Shown: positions 1 to 7,003 of the stretch, piece after piece
Layout: every line of letters begins with the position of its first letter
How positions within the stretch are numbered: position 1 is the stretch's first letter
Assembly (NCBI GenBank): GCA_964425005.1
Contig: CAYRKT010000015.1
Coordinates: forward strand, 1 to 29,800
Source of the DNA: CAYRKT01 sp964425005
Lineage (GTDB): Bacteria > Synergistota > Synergistia > CAYRKT01
Direction: 5' to 3'
DNA: 29,800 bases
Translations under genes and position numbers: made by a program
Notes under the pieces: generated by a model
What the model was told of the DNA's origin: nothing
The model's input: only the letters and a program-made list of their open reading frames with translations
Database searches by the model: none

Positions 1-50
1 AGGGAGGCCGGACCGTGGGGGCTGGCGTGGTCACGGCCATCCTGGACTAG
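1..50 (+). CDS. tuf: Elongation factor Tu, C-terminal end (partial)
   Basis: Only the last 15 codons are in the window, in the frame ending at the TAG at 48-50. They read GGRTVGAGVVTAILD, which matches the conserved end of the third beta-barrel domain of EF-Tu, the GTPase that brings aminoacyl-tRNA to the ribosome. Position directly upstream of rpsJ is the usual str-to-S10 junction. The 27 nt between them hold a G-rich ribosome binding site and no visible terminator, so S10 genes are probably co-transcribed with tuf. Assignment rests on a short tail plus synteny. Confidence 0.85.
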   Translation, partial: GGRTVGAGVVTAILD

Positions 51-77
51 GGGTGCGCGCGTCTGGGGGGATGATCC

Positions 78-389
78 TTGGAGAAGAGGATCAGGATAAA
101 GCTCCGCGGTTTCGACCATCGCATACTGGACTCCTCGGCCAAGATGATAGCGGAGACGGCTGAGAGGACTGGCGCCAGGGTGGTGGGTCCCATACCCCTT
201 CCCACCAAGGTGGAGCGCTTCACCGTGCTCAAGTCGCCCCACAAGGACAAGGACGCCAGGGAGCAGTTCGAGATGAGGACCCACAAGAGGCTCATCGACA
301 TAGTCCTGGTGAGCGAGCCTCAGAGGACCCTGGAGGCGCTCATGCAGCTGAACCTGCCGTCGGGGGTCGACATCGAGGTAAAGCTGTGA
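78..389 (+). CDS. rpsJ: 30S ribosomal protein S10
   Basis: S10 is a protein of the 30S head and also partners NusB in transcription antitermination. The 103-residue product has the usual length. It carries the typical opening IRIKLRGFDHRILDSSA, a central PIPLPTK-VERFTVLKSPHKDK-REQFEMRTHKRL block and a C-terminal VDIEVKL strand. The start is TTG at 78, placed 7 nt after a G6 stretch at 65-70. An ATG at 71 is out of frame with S10. It is the first ribosomal gene after tuf and lies 14 nt before rplC. Confidence 0.97.
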   Translation: MEKRIRIKLRGFDHRILDSSAKMIAETAERTGARVVGPIPLPTKVERFTVLKSPHKDKDAREQFEMRTHKRLIDIVLVSEPQRTLEALMQLNLPSGVDIEVKL

Positions 390-403
390 CGAGGTGAACG
401 GAC

Positions 404-1030
404 ATGCCTTTGGGTTTGATGGGTAGGAAGTTGGGCATGACCCAGGTCTTCGGCGAGGACGGACAGGTGGTTCCCGTGACCGTGATCGAGGCTGGGCCGT
501 GCGTGGTGGTCCAGAGGAAGACGCTCCAGAACGACGGCTACGAGGCCATACAGCTGGGCTTCGGTGACGTGAAGCCCAAGAACGTCAACAGGCCGATGAT
601 GGGGCACTTCAGGAGGCACGGGGTCAAGCCCTTCAGGTGGCTCAGGGAGTTTCGCTTCTCCGGCGCCTCCTCCTACGAGGAGGGGAGCACGCTGGACGTG
701 TCCATATTCTCTCCCGGAGAGAGGGTGGACGTGAGCGGGATCAGCAAGGGCAAGGGCTTTCAGGGGGCGATGAAGAGGCACGGTTTCTCGGGCGGACCCG
801 CTTCCCACGGCACCTCCCTGGCCCACAGGGCCCCCTCCTCAATAGGGTGCAGGTCCTATCCGGGCAAGATACACAAGGGCAAGAGGATGGCGGGACACAT
901 GGGCTCCGAGAAGGTGACGGTCAAGAACCTGGAGGTGGTGGGCGTCCACCCGGAGAACAACCTCCTCCTGGTCAGGGGCGCGGTGCCGGGAGCCAGGAAC
1001 TCGCTGGTCCTCATCTACAAGAAGGCCTAA
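404..1030 (+). CDS. rplC: 50S ribosomal protein L3
   Basis: L3 is a primary 23S rRNA binder that reaches toward the peptidyl transferase centre. The 208-residue product has the family N-terminus GRKLGMTQVF (residues 7-16). It also has the conserved loop around residues 115-166, with KGKGFQGAMKRHGF, the GPASHG element and the KGKRMAGHMG element. The ATG at 404 follows GAGGTGA with good spacing. A second in-frame ATG at 419 has no comparable binding site. rplD follows after 13 nt. Confidence 0.97.
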   Translation: MPLGLMGRKLGMTQVFGEDGQVVPVTVIEAGPCVVVQRKTLQNDGYEAIQLGFGDVKPKNVNRPMMGHFRRHGVKPFRWLREFRFSGASSYEEGSTLDVSIFSPGERVDVSGISKGKGFQGAMKRHGFSGGPASHGTSLAHRAPSSIGCRSYPGKIHKGKRMAGHMGSEKVTVKNLEVVGVHPENNLLLVRGAVPGARNSLVLIYKKA

Positions 1031-1043
1031 GGGGGGAGCTGGG

Positions 1044-1667
1044 GTGGCTACGCTCAAGGTTTACAGCGCTTCGGGCGATCTGGTCGGCGAGATGGAGGTG
1101 TCCTCCGAGGTCTTCGGGATCCTCCCCCACCGCGAGGCCATGCACGCCTGCGTCGTCGCGTACCTGGCCAACCAGAGGCAGGGGACCCACTCCACGAAGA
1201 CCAGGGGCGAGGTGAGCGGCGGCGGCCGCAAGCCCTGGCGGCAGAAGCACACCGGCAGGGCTCGCCACGGCAGCATCAGGTCCCCCATCTGGGTGGGTGG
1301 TGGGGTGGCCCATGGGCCGAAGCCTCGCTCCTACTGGCAGAAGGTGAACAGGAAGGTCAGGGCCCTGGCCATCAGGTCCGCCCTGTCGGCCAAGCTCGCC
1401 GAGGGGAAGATAAGAGCGGTGGAGGGCTTCCCTGTGGACAAGCCCTCCACCAGGGGGATGATCGAGTTCCTGAAGAAGCTGGGTGCAGACAGCAAGCCCC
1501 TGGTGATCCTCCACGAGAGGATGGACGAGGTCTACAAGTCGGTCTCCAACATCCCCAACGCCAAGGCGATGAACGTGGCCTCGATAAACGTCTACGACCT
1601 GCTCAAGCACGACGAGATAGTCATGACGGTGGGGGCTGTGAGGGCGCTGGAGGAGGTGTACTCCTGA
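1044..1667 (+). CDS. rplD: 50S ribosomal protein L4
   Basis: L4 lines the polypeptide exit tunnel and in E. coli also represses its own operon. The 207-residue product contains the conserved tunnel-loop region (about residues 45-105): STKTRGEVSGGGRKPWRQK, then HTGRARHGSIRSPIWVGGG. A second globular half ends in DLLKHDEIVMTVGAVRALEE. The start is GTG at 1044 behind GGGGGGAG. The stop TGA overlaps the rplW ATG by one base (TGATG at 1665-1669), so translation is probably coupled. Confidence 0.97.
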   Translation: MATLKVYSASGDLVGEMEVSSEVFGILPHREAMHACVVAYLANQRQGTHSTKTRGEVSGGGRKPWRQKHTGRARHGSIRSPIWVGGGVAHGPKPRSYWQKVNRKVRALAIRSALSAKLAEGKIRAVEGFPVDKPSTRGMIEFLKKLGADSKPLVILHERMDEVYKSVSNIPNAKAMNVASINVYDLLKHDEIVMTVGAVRALEEVYS

Positions 1668-1963
1668 TGAGGCTCGACGCCTACGACGTGATAATCAGGC
1701 CCATCATCACCGAGAAGAGCAGCGCGGCCATGGAGAGGAACCAGTACGTCTTCGAGGTTCACCCCAGGGCTAACAAGATCCAGATAAAGGAGGCCGTGGA
1801 GAGGGCCTTCAAGGTCAAGGTGGAGTGGGTGAACACGATAAACGTCAAGCCCAAGCCCAGGAGGCTTGGCATCTTCAGGGGAAGGACCAAGGCCTGGAAG
1901 AAGGCGATAGTCAAGGTGGCCGAGGGACAGAAGATCGCCTTCTTCGAGGGCGCTGGCGCCTAG
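1667..1963 (+). CDS. rplW: 50S ribosomal protein L23
   Basis: L23 sits at the tunnel exit and is the docking site for trigger factor and SRP. The 98-residue protein shows the family signatures: VIIRPIITEKSSAAME near the N-terminus, YVFEVHPRANKIQIKEAVE in the middle, and VNTINVKPKPRRLG followed by WKKAIVKVAEGQKI. The ATG overlaps the rplD stop by one base, which with the rplD coding end supplying an AGGAGG-like site fixes the start. rplB follows after 15 nt. Confidence 0.97.
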   Translation: MRLDAYDVIIRPIITEKSSAAMERNQYVFEVHPRANKIQIKEAVERAFKVKVEWVNTINVKPKPRRLGIFRGRTKAWKKAIVKVAEGQKIAFFEGAGA

Positions 1964-1978
1964 GGGAGGTAGCGCGAG

Positions 1979-2806
1979 ATGGGTATCAAGAGCTTTAAGC
2001 CTTATACGCCCGGCAGGAGGTTCATGACCGTCCCCACCTTCGAGGAGATAACCAAGGACGAGCCCGAGAAGGGCTTGCTCAAGCCCCTCAAGGAGAAGGC
2101 GGGGAGGAACAACACCGGGCGCATAACCATGCGCCACAGGGGCGGCGGGCACAAGCGCTTCTACAGGGTGATCGACTTCAAGAGGGACAAGATAGGGGTT
2201 CCCGGCAAGGTGGCCGCCATAGAGTACGACCCCAACAGGTCGGCCAGGATAGCGCTCATCCACTACGCCGACGGGGAAAAGCGCTACATCCTGTGGCCGG
2301 TTGGCCTGAAGGTGGGGGACGTGGTGATGTCGGGTCCCCAGGCCGACATCAAGCCCGGCAACGCCCTGAAGCTCAAGGATATCCCCGTGGGGACCTTCGT
2401 CCACAACGTGGAGCTCAACCCGGGGGAGGGGGGTAAGCTGGTCCGCTCGGCCGGCGCCACCGCCCAGATAATGGCCAAGGAGGGCGGCAAGGTGCTCCTC
2501 AGGATGCCCAGCGGGGAGCTCCGCTACGTCCTCGAGGAGTGCATGGCCACCGTGGGCCAGGTGGGCAACGTGGAGCACGAGAACGTGGTCATCGGCAAGG
2601 CCGGCAGGGCGCGCTGGATGGGCATAAGGCCCTACGTGCGGGGCATGACGATGAACCCGGTGGACCACCCCCTCGGCGGGGGCGAGGGCAGGTCCAAGTC
2701 GAACAAGCACCCGGTCTCTCCGTGGGGCACCCCCGCCAAGGGCTACAGGACCAGGAAGAGCAAGCCCTCCGACAAGATGATCGTCAGGAGAAGATACGAG
2801 GCCTAG
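1979..2806 (+). CDS. rplB: 50S ribosomal protein L2
   Basis: L2 is needed for subunit association and peptidyl transferase assembly. The product is 275 residues, close to the usual 273-277, and starts MGIKSFKPYTPGRR. Conserved elements include NNTGRITMRHRGGGHKR, the central GVEYDPNRSA-type motif (here AIEYDPNRSARIAL) and the C-terminal MNPVDHPLGGGEGRSKSNKH followed by WGTPAKGYRTR. The motif usually written DHPHGGG is DHPLGGG here, so the first His is kept and the second is Leu. The ATG at 1979 follows GGGGAGGT. Confidence 0.97.
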   Translation: MGIKSFKPYTPGRRFMTVPTFEEITKDEPEKGLLKPLKEKAGRNNTGRITMRHRGGGHKRFYRVIDFKRDKIGVPGKVAAIEYDPNRSARIALIHYADGEKRYILWPVGLKVGDVVMSGPQADIKPGNALKLKDIPVGTFVHNVELNPGEGGKLVRSAGATAQIMAKEGGKVLLRMPSGELRYVLEECMATVGQVGNVEHENVVIGKAGRARWMGIRPYVRGMTMNPVDHPLGGGEGRSKSNKHPVSPWGTPAKGYRTRKSKPSDKMIVRRRYEA

Positions 2807-2822
2807 CGGGAGGTGCGCCTTC

Positions 2823-3104
2823 ATGAGCCGTTCCACGAAGAAGGGGCCTTACGTTCACCCCAAGCTGATGAGGAAGATAGAGGAGATGAACGCGACGGGG
2901 AAGAAGAGGGTGATAAAGGTCTGGTCGAGGGCCTCCACCATACTGCCGGAGATGGTGGGACACACCATAGCGGTCCACAACGGCAAGACCCACATACCCA
3001 TCTACATCACCGAGAACATGGTGGGGCACAAGCTGGGCGAGTTCGCCCCCACCAGGCGCTTCGGCGGGCACGCCGGCCAGGAGCGCTCCACCAAGGGCAA
3101 GTAG
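2823..3104 (+). CDS. rpsS: 30S ribosomal protein S19
   Basis: S19 lies in the 30S head next to S13 and contacts the decoding region. The 93-residue product has the expected length and the opening MSRSTKKGPYVHPKLMRKI. It then shows KVWSRASTILPEMVGHTIAVHNGKTHIPIYITENMVGHKLGEFAPTR split across the domain. The ATG at 2823 follows GGGAGGTGCG. It lies 16 nt after rplB and 12 nt before the preferred rplV start. Confidence 0.97.
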   Translation: MSRSTKKGPYVHPKLMRKIEEMNATGKKRVIKVWSRASTILPEMVGHTIAVHNGKTHIPIYITENMVGHKLGEFAPTRRFGGHAGQERSTKGK

Positions 3105-3116
3105 GGGGTGGGCGCT

Positions 3117-3449
3117 ATGGAGGCCAGGGCCATAGCCAGGGGGGTAAGGATATCCCCCAAGAAGGTCAGGCAGGTGCTGGGGCTGATAAGGGGCAAGGGC
3201 GTGTCCGAGGCCTTCGGGATCCTCAAGTTCACGCCCAAGAGGGCGGCGAGGATAGTGGAGAAGGTCCTCAGGAGCGCGGTGGCCAACGCGGAGAACAACT
3301 ACGGGATGGACGTGGACAAGCTTTACGTGGCGGTGGCCTACGTGAACCAGGGGCCGGTGCTGAAGAGGATAAGGCCGGTGTCGATGGGAAGAGCCCATCC
3401 CTACAGGCACTACACCTCTCACATAACGGTGATGGTGAAGGAGCGTTAG
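3117..3449 (+). CDS. rplV: 50S ribosomal protein L22
   Basis: L22 lines the exit tunnel with L4 and its hairpin loop is a macrolide-resistance site. The chosen start is ATG at 3117 (110 residues), beginning MEARAIARGVRISPKKVRQV. This matches the family N-terminus and leaves GGGGTG as binding site. A GTG at 3108 would add three residues but sits only 3 nt from the S19 stop with no site in front. The helical core FTPKRAARIVEKVLRSAVANAENN and the C-terminal hairpin (GPVLKRIRPVSMGRAH) are intact. Confidence 0.95.
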   Translation: MEARAIARGVRISPKKVRQVLGLIRGKGVSEAFGILKFTPKRAARIVEKVLRSAVANAENNYGMDVDKLYVAVAYVNQGPVLKRIRPVSMGRAHPYRHYTSHITVMVKER

Positions 3450-3460
3450 GGGGGATATCG

Positions 3461-4105
3461 GTGGGTCAGAAGGTTCACCCTCGTGGCTTCAGGTTGGTGA
3501 TCACCAGGGACTGGGACTCCAAGTGGTATGCGAGGGGCAGGGAGTACGCCAAGAACCTCCACGAGGACATCAGGATAAGGGAGCTCCTCAAGGAGAAGTG
3601 GTACAACGCTGGGGTCTCCAGGATAGAGATAGAGAGGATAGCCAAGGTCATCCAGATCAACGTCCACACGGCCAGGCCGGGCATGGTCATAGGCAAGGGC
3701 GGCGAGGAGATCCAGAACGTGCGCAACATGCTCAAGGAGATGACCGGCAAGAACGTCTTCATCAACGTCAAGGAGATACCCAACGCCGATCTGGACGCCC
3801 AGGTGGTGGCCGAGAGCATAGCCGCGGCGCTGGAGAAGAGGGTCTCCCACAGGAGGGCCATGAAGAGGGCCATCTTCAGGGCCATGAAGGCCCGCGCCAG
3901 GGGTATAAAGATCCAGTGCTCCGGCAGGCTGGGCGGGGCGGAGATAGCCAGGCGCGAGTGGTACCTGGAGGGGCGACTTCCCCTCTCCACCCTCAGGGCC
4001 GACATAGACTACGGCTTCGCCGAGGCCAGGACCATCTACGGCGTCATAGGGGTGAAGGTGTGGATCTACAAGAGGGACTTCGACGAGGAGAAGAAGTCCT
4101 CCTAG
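3461..4105 (+). CDS. rpsC: 30S ribosomal protein S3
   Basis: S3 forms part of the mRNA entry channel and helicase site. From GTG at 3461 it is 214 residues and begins MGQKVHPRGFRLVITRDWDS, the standard start. The KH domain carries the GxxG loop at residues 78-81 (MVIGKGGEEI). The C-terminal domain has GRLGGAEIARREWYLEGRLPLSTLRADIDYG split across it. The reading frame stays open far upstream through rpsS and rplV, but that extension is a high-GC artefact. The binding site is GGGGGGAT before the GTG. Confidence 0.96.
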   Translation: MGQKVHPRGFRLVITRDWDSKWYARGREYAKNLHEDIRIRELLKEKWYNAGVSRIEIERIAKVIQINVHTARPGMVIGKGGEEIQNVRNMLKEMTGKNVFINVKEIPNADLDAQVVAESIAAALEKRVSHRRAMKRAIFRAMKARARGIKIQCSGRLGGAEIARREWYLEGRLPLSTLRADIDYGFAEARTIYGVIGVKVWIYKRDFDEEKKSS

Positions 4106-4130
4106 AGGTCTTTCCGGGAGGTATGTTCCC

Positions 4131-4556
4131 ATGTTGATGCCCAAGAGGGTCAAGTTCAGGAAGAGCCACAGGAGGCCCCTGAGGGGCATGTCCAAGGGGG
4201 CCAAGGAGCTCGCCTTCGGCGACTACGGGCTCCAGGTGCTGGAGAGCTTCTGGATGACCGCCAGGCAGATAGAGGCGGTGAGGATGACCATCTCCAGGCA
4301 CCTCAAGAAGGGCGGGAAGATGTGGATAAGGGTCTTCCCCGACGTACCCTACACCAAGAAGCCGGCTGAGACGAGGATGGGCAAGGGGAAGGGCAACCCC
4401 GAGTACTGGGTGGCCGGGGTCAAGAGAGGTAGGGTCATATTCGAGATCGGCGGAGTCAGCAAGGAGCTGGCCCTGGACGCTCTGAGGGCTGCCTGCCACA
4501 AGCTGCCCGTCAAGGCGCGCATAGTCGCGCGCGAGGGGCTGGAGGGTGAGGCGTAG
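4131..4556 (+). CDS. rplP: 50S ribosomal protein L16
   Basis: L16 binds near the A-site tRNA elbow and is required for late 50S assembly. The 141-residue product starts MLMPKRVKFRKSHRRPLRGM. It contains the conserved WMTARQIEAVRMTISRHLKKGG segment and the IRVFPDVPYTKKPAETRMGKGKG segment (the latter carries Arg residues near the tRNA), and ends with an alpha-helical AALRLACHKLPVK-like stretch (here ALRAACHKLPVKARIV). The ATG at 4131 follows GGGAGGTATG. Only 2 nt separate it from rpmC. Confidence 0.97.
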   Translation: MLMPKRVKFRKSHRRPLRGMSKGAKELAFGDYGLQVLESFWMTARQIEAVRMTISRHLKKGGKMWIRVFPDVPYTKKPAETRMGKGKGNPEYWVAGVKRGRVIFEIGGVSKELALDALRAACHKLPVKARIVAREGLEGEA

Positions 4557-4558
4557 CC

Positions 4559-4771
4559 ATGAAGGCCAAGGAAATGAGGGACATGACCATGGACGAGCTC
4601 AGGGACAAGTACAGGCAGTTCAAGGAGGAGCTCTTCAACCTCCGCTTTCAGGCTGCCATAGGGCAACTTCGCAACACCAGCAGGATCAGGGAGGTCAAGA
4701 GGACGATAGCCCGGATCCTGACGGTGATGAGGGAGAAGGAGCTCGAGCAGGAGCGCGCGAAGGGGAGGTAG
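4559..4771 (+). CDS. rpmC: 50S ribosomal protein L29
   Basis: L29 is a small two-helix protein at the tunnel exit beside L23. The 70 residues read MKAKEMRDMTMDELRDKYRQ onward, with the family motif LFNLRFQAAIGQLRNTSRIREVKRTIARILTV. Its end is rich in charged residues (EKELEQERAKGR). The start ATG lies 2 nt after the L16 stop, with GGAGGGTGAGG inside the L16 coding end serving as the binding site. rpsQ follows after 6 nt. Confidence 0.96.
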   Translation: MKAKEMRDMTMDELRDKYRQFKEELFNLRFQAAIGQLRNTSRIREVKRTIARILTVMREKELEQERAKGR

Positions 4772-4777
4772 TCTCGC

Positions 4778-5041
4778 ATGGAGAGCGGGGGAAGGAGAAA
4801 GACGCGGGTAGGCGTGGTGGTCAGCGACAAGATGGACAAGACCGTGGTCGTTCGGGTGGAGAGCAGGAAGATGCACCCCCTCTACTCGAAGGCCGTGGTG
4901 GTTTCCAGGAAGTACAAGGCCCACGACGAGAACAACGAGTGCAAGGTGGGGGACGTGGTCCTGATCGAGGAGACCAGGCCTCTGAGCAAGGAGAAGCGCT
5001 GGCGCGTGGTCCAGATCCTCGAGAGGGGCAAGGTCGTCTAG
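4778..5041 (+). CDS. rpsQ: 30S ribosomal protein S17
   Basis: S17 is an OB-fold primary 16S rRNA binding protein. The 87-residue product begins MESGGRRKTRVGVVVSDKMD and shows the signature KTVVVRVESRKMHPLYSKAV, a KAHDENNECKVGDVVLIEETRPLS block and a WRVVQIL end. All are typical of the family. The ATG at 4778 follows GGGGAGG in the rpmC end. The 28 nt to rplN carry a strong GGGGGAGG site. Confidence 0.97.
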   Translation: MESGGRRKTRVGVVVSDKMDKTVVVRVESRKMHPLYSKAVVVSRKYKAHDENNECKVGDVVLIEETRPLSKEKRWRVVQILERGKVV

Positions 5042-5069
5042 CCTTGGGCTTCAGGGGGAGGTATTCGAT

Positions 5070-5438
5070 ATGATCCAGATATACTCCATGCTGGACGTGG
5101 CCGATAACTCTGGGGCGAAGAAGATCATGTGCATCCACGTCCTCGGGGGGAGCAAGAGGAGGTATGGGACGGTGGGGGACGTGATAGTGGCCTCCGTCAA
5201 GGACGCCATACCCAACTCCCCCATAGAGAAGGGGGACGTGGTCAAGGCCGTGATAGTGAGGGTCAAGAAGGAGATAAGGAGGAAGGATGGCACCTACGTC
5301 CGCTTCGACGACAACGCCGCCGTCATAATAGACAACAACGGCGACATGAAGGGGACGCGCATCTTCGGTCCCGTGGCCAGGGAGCTGAGGGAGAAGCGCT
5401 TCACCAAGATAGTCTCCCTCGCCCCTGAGGTCGTCTAG
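5070..5438 (+). CDS. rplN: 50S ribosomal protein L14
   Basis: L14 takes part in the intersubunit bridge with 16S rRNA and partners L19. Its length is the canonical 122 residues. It starts MIQIYSMLDVADNSGAKKIM, contains the KRRYGTVGDVIVASVKDAIPN element and the signature FDDNAAVIIDNNGDMKGTRIFGPVARELRE (residues about 81-110), and ends TKIVSLAPEVV. The ATG at 5070 is 6 nt after GGGGGAGGTA. The first codons of the next gene lie immediately downstream. Confidence 0.98.
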   Translation: MIQIYSMLDVADNSGAKKIMCIHVLGGSKRRYGTVGDVIVASVKDAIPNSPIEKGDVVKAVIVRVKKEIRRKDGTYVRFDDNAAVIIDNNGDMKGTRIFGPVARELREKRFTKIVSLAPEVV

Positions 5439-5449
5439 GGGTGGTCTCC

Positions 5450-5776
5450 GTGAGCAAGATGAGGATAAAGAAGGGCGATCTGGTGAGGGTCATATCGGGC
5501 AAGGACAGGGGGAAGGAGGGCAGGGTCCTTCGCCACATGCCCAAGGAGGGCAAGGTCGTGGTGGAGGGGGTCAACCTGGTCAAGAAGCACCTCCGTCCCA
5601 GCCAGCGCAACCCGCAGGGCGGCATAGTGACCCAGGAGGCGCCCATATACGCCTGCAAGGTGATGCTGGTCTGTCCCGCCTGCGGCAAGGCCACCAGGGT
5701 CTCCAGGGGCTTCCTGGAGGACGGCCGGAAGGTCAGGATATGCAAGAAGTGCGGCGAGATAGTGGACAAGGTCTAG
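5450..5776 (+). CDS. rplX: 50S ribosomal protein L24, Zn-ribbon form
   Basis: L24 initiates 50S assembly and carries a KOW motif. The start is taken as GTG at 5450 (108 residues, MSKMRIKKGDLVRVISGKDR), because GGGGTGG at 5438-5444 sits properly in front of it. A GTG at 5441 would add three residues and lies on that site. The KOW region is residues 6-33. A C-terminal extension carries two CxxC pairs (Cys75/78 and Cys98/101) spaced like a zinc ribbon, as seen in many non-enteric L24 proteins. Confidence 0.95.
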   Translation: MSKMRIKKGDLVRVISGKDRGKEGRVLRHMPKEGKVVVEGVNLVKKHLRPSQRNPQGGIVTQEAPIYACKVMLVCPACGKATRVSRGFLEDGRKVRICKKCGEIVDKV

Positions 5777-5795
5777 AGGGCAGGGGGAGATCGAG

Positions 5796-6341
5796 ATGCT
5801 TCCGCGCTTGCTGAGGAAATACCGCGAAGAGGTCGTCCCCAGGTTGATGCAGAGGTTCGGCTACAGGAACCCCATGCAGGTGCCCAGGCTCGAGAAGATA
5901 GTGATAAACGTGGGCGTGGGGGAGGCCAAGCAGGACATAAAGTACATGGACTCCACGGTGGCGGAGCTTTCCGCCATCACGGGGCAGAGGCCGGTGGTGA
6001 GGAGGGCCAAGCGACCCATATCGGCGTTCAAGCTCCGCGCCGGCATGCCCATAGGGTGCTGCGTTACCCTGAGGGGGGCCAGGATGTGGGAGTTCCTCGA
6101 CAGGCTCATAAGCCTCGCCCTTCCCAGGATAAAGGACTTCCAGGGGGTTCCCAGGAGGGGCTTCGACGGCAGGGGCAACTACAACCTGGGCCTCAAGGAG
6201 CAGCTCATATTCCCGGAGATATCCTATGACAAGATCGCCAGGGTGAGGGGCATGAACATAACCATAGTGACCACCGCGGCCACCGACGAGGAGGCCATGG
6301 CCTTCTTGGCCGAGCTGGGCATGCCCTTCGCCAGGAAGTAG
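5796..6341 (+). CDS. rplE: 50S ribosomal protein L5
   Basis: L5 binds 5S rRNA and bridges the subunits through S13. The 181-residue product starts MLPRLLRKYREEVVPRLMQR and continues with the MQVPRLEKIVINVGVGEA signature. The middle has ITGQRPVVRRAKRPISAFKL and GCCVTLRGARMWEFLDRLI. The C-terminus shows GLKEQLIFPEI and MNITIVTTAATDEEAMAFL, all standard. The ATG at 5796 follows GGGGGAG. rpsN comes 16 nt later. Confidence 0.97.
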   Translation: MLPRLLRKYREEVVPRLMQRFGYRNPMQVPRLEKIVINVGVGEAKQDIKYMDSTVAELSAITGQRPVVRRAKRPISAFKLRAGMPIGCCVTLRGARMWEFLDRLISLALPRIKDFQGVPRRGFDGRGNYNLGLKEQLIFPEISYDKIARVRGMNITIVTTAATDEEAMAFLAELGMPFARK

Positions 6342-6357
6342 CCGGGGGGATGAAGAG

Positions 6358-6543
6358 ATGACGAGGAAGTGCCATATGGTCAAGGCCTCCAGGGAGCCCA
6401 AGTTCGCCGTGAGGAAGCACAACAGGTGCCCTCTTTGCGGCAGGCCCAGGGCCTTCATGAGGAAGTTCAACATGTGCAGGTGCTGCTTCAGGAAGCTTGC
6501 CAGAGAGGGCAAGATACCCGGGGTCGTCAAGGCAAGCTGGTAG
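6358..6543 (+). CDS. rpsN: 30S ribosomal protein S14, zinc-binding type Z
   Basis: This is the short, zinc-binding S14 (61 residues, against about 100 in the zinc-free form), a late-assembling protein of the 30S head. Zn ligands are Cys24, Cys27, Cys40 and Cys43 in RCPLCGRPRAF and NMCRCCFRKLA; Cys42 is an extra cysteine inside the second pair. The C-terminal REGKIPGVVKASW is the family end. The ATG at 6358 follows GGGGGGATGA. It sits between L5 and S8, as in other spc operons. Confidence 0.97.
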   Translation: MTRKCHMVKASREPKFAVRKHNRCPLCGRPRAFMRKFNMCRCCFRKLAREGKIPGVVKASW

Positions 6544-6571
6544 GGGCGCGCCTCGAGGGGGGATTTCTGAG

Positions 6572-6982
6572 ATGGTTTTGACTGATCCCATCGGTGACAT
6601 GCTCACCAGGATAAGGAACGCCAACACGGTCTACCGCGAGAGCGTGGACATGCCCTCCAGCAAGATCAAGGTGGCCGTGGCGGAGATCCTCAAGAGAGAG
6701 GGCTACATAAAGGACTACGCCGTCCTCGAGGAGGAAGTGAAGGGGAGCAGGAGGCAGGTGCTCAGGATCTTCCTGAAGTACGGTCCCGGCAAGGAGCGGG
6801 TCATAAGGGGGATAAAGAGGGTGAGCAAGCCCGGCAGGAGGATATACGTGGACAAGCGCTCCCTGCCGAAGGTCATAGGGGGCTACGGGCTTGCGGTCAT
6901 ATCCACCTCCGCCGGATTGATGACCGACGAGGAGGCCAGGAGGCGCGGCCTCGGCGGAGAGGTCCTTTGCTACGTGTGGTAG
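6572..6982 (+). CDS. rpsH: 30S ribosomal protein S8
   Basis: S8 is a primary binder of central-domain 16S rRNA and in E. coli represses the spc operon. From ATG at 6572 it is 136 residues, beginning MVLTDPIGDMLTRIRNANTV, the classic start. The frame is open 75 nt further upstream into rpsN but without homology. Later motifs are SSKIKVAVAEILKREGYI and the C-terminal signature GLAVISTSAGLMTDEEARRR ending GGEVLCYVW. A GGGGGGA site precedes the ATG. Confidence 0.97.
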   Translation: MVLTDPIGDMLTRIRNANTVYRESVDMPSSKIKVAVAEILKREGYIKDYAVLEEEVKGSRRQVLRIFLKYGPGKERVIRGIKRVSKPGRRIYVDKRSLPKVIGGYGLAVISTSAGLMTDEEARRRGLGGEVLCYVW

Positions 6983-7003
6983 CGGTCGCGGAGGTGCCTT
7001 CTG

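Noticed and set aside
71..77. ATG at 71 as start of a gene ahead of rpsJ
   Set aside because: It is out of frame with S10 and directly abuts the G-run; the S10 sequence begins at the TTG at 78.
1592..2836. 414-codon minus-strand open frame opposite rplW and rplB
   Set aside because: It is a shadow of the ribosomal genes; low-complexity composition and no domain.
2813..3460. Upstream in-frame extension of rpsC, giving a 430-residue protein
   Set aside because: The extension is an out-of-frame reading of rpsS and rplV; S3 homology begins exactly at the GTG at 3461 with its own binding site.
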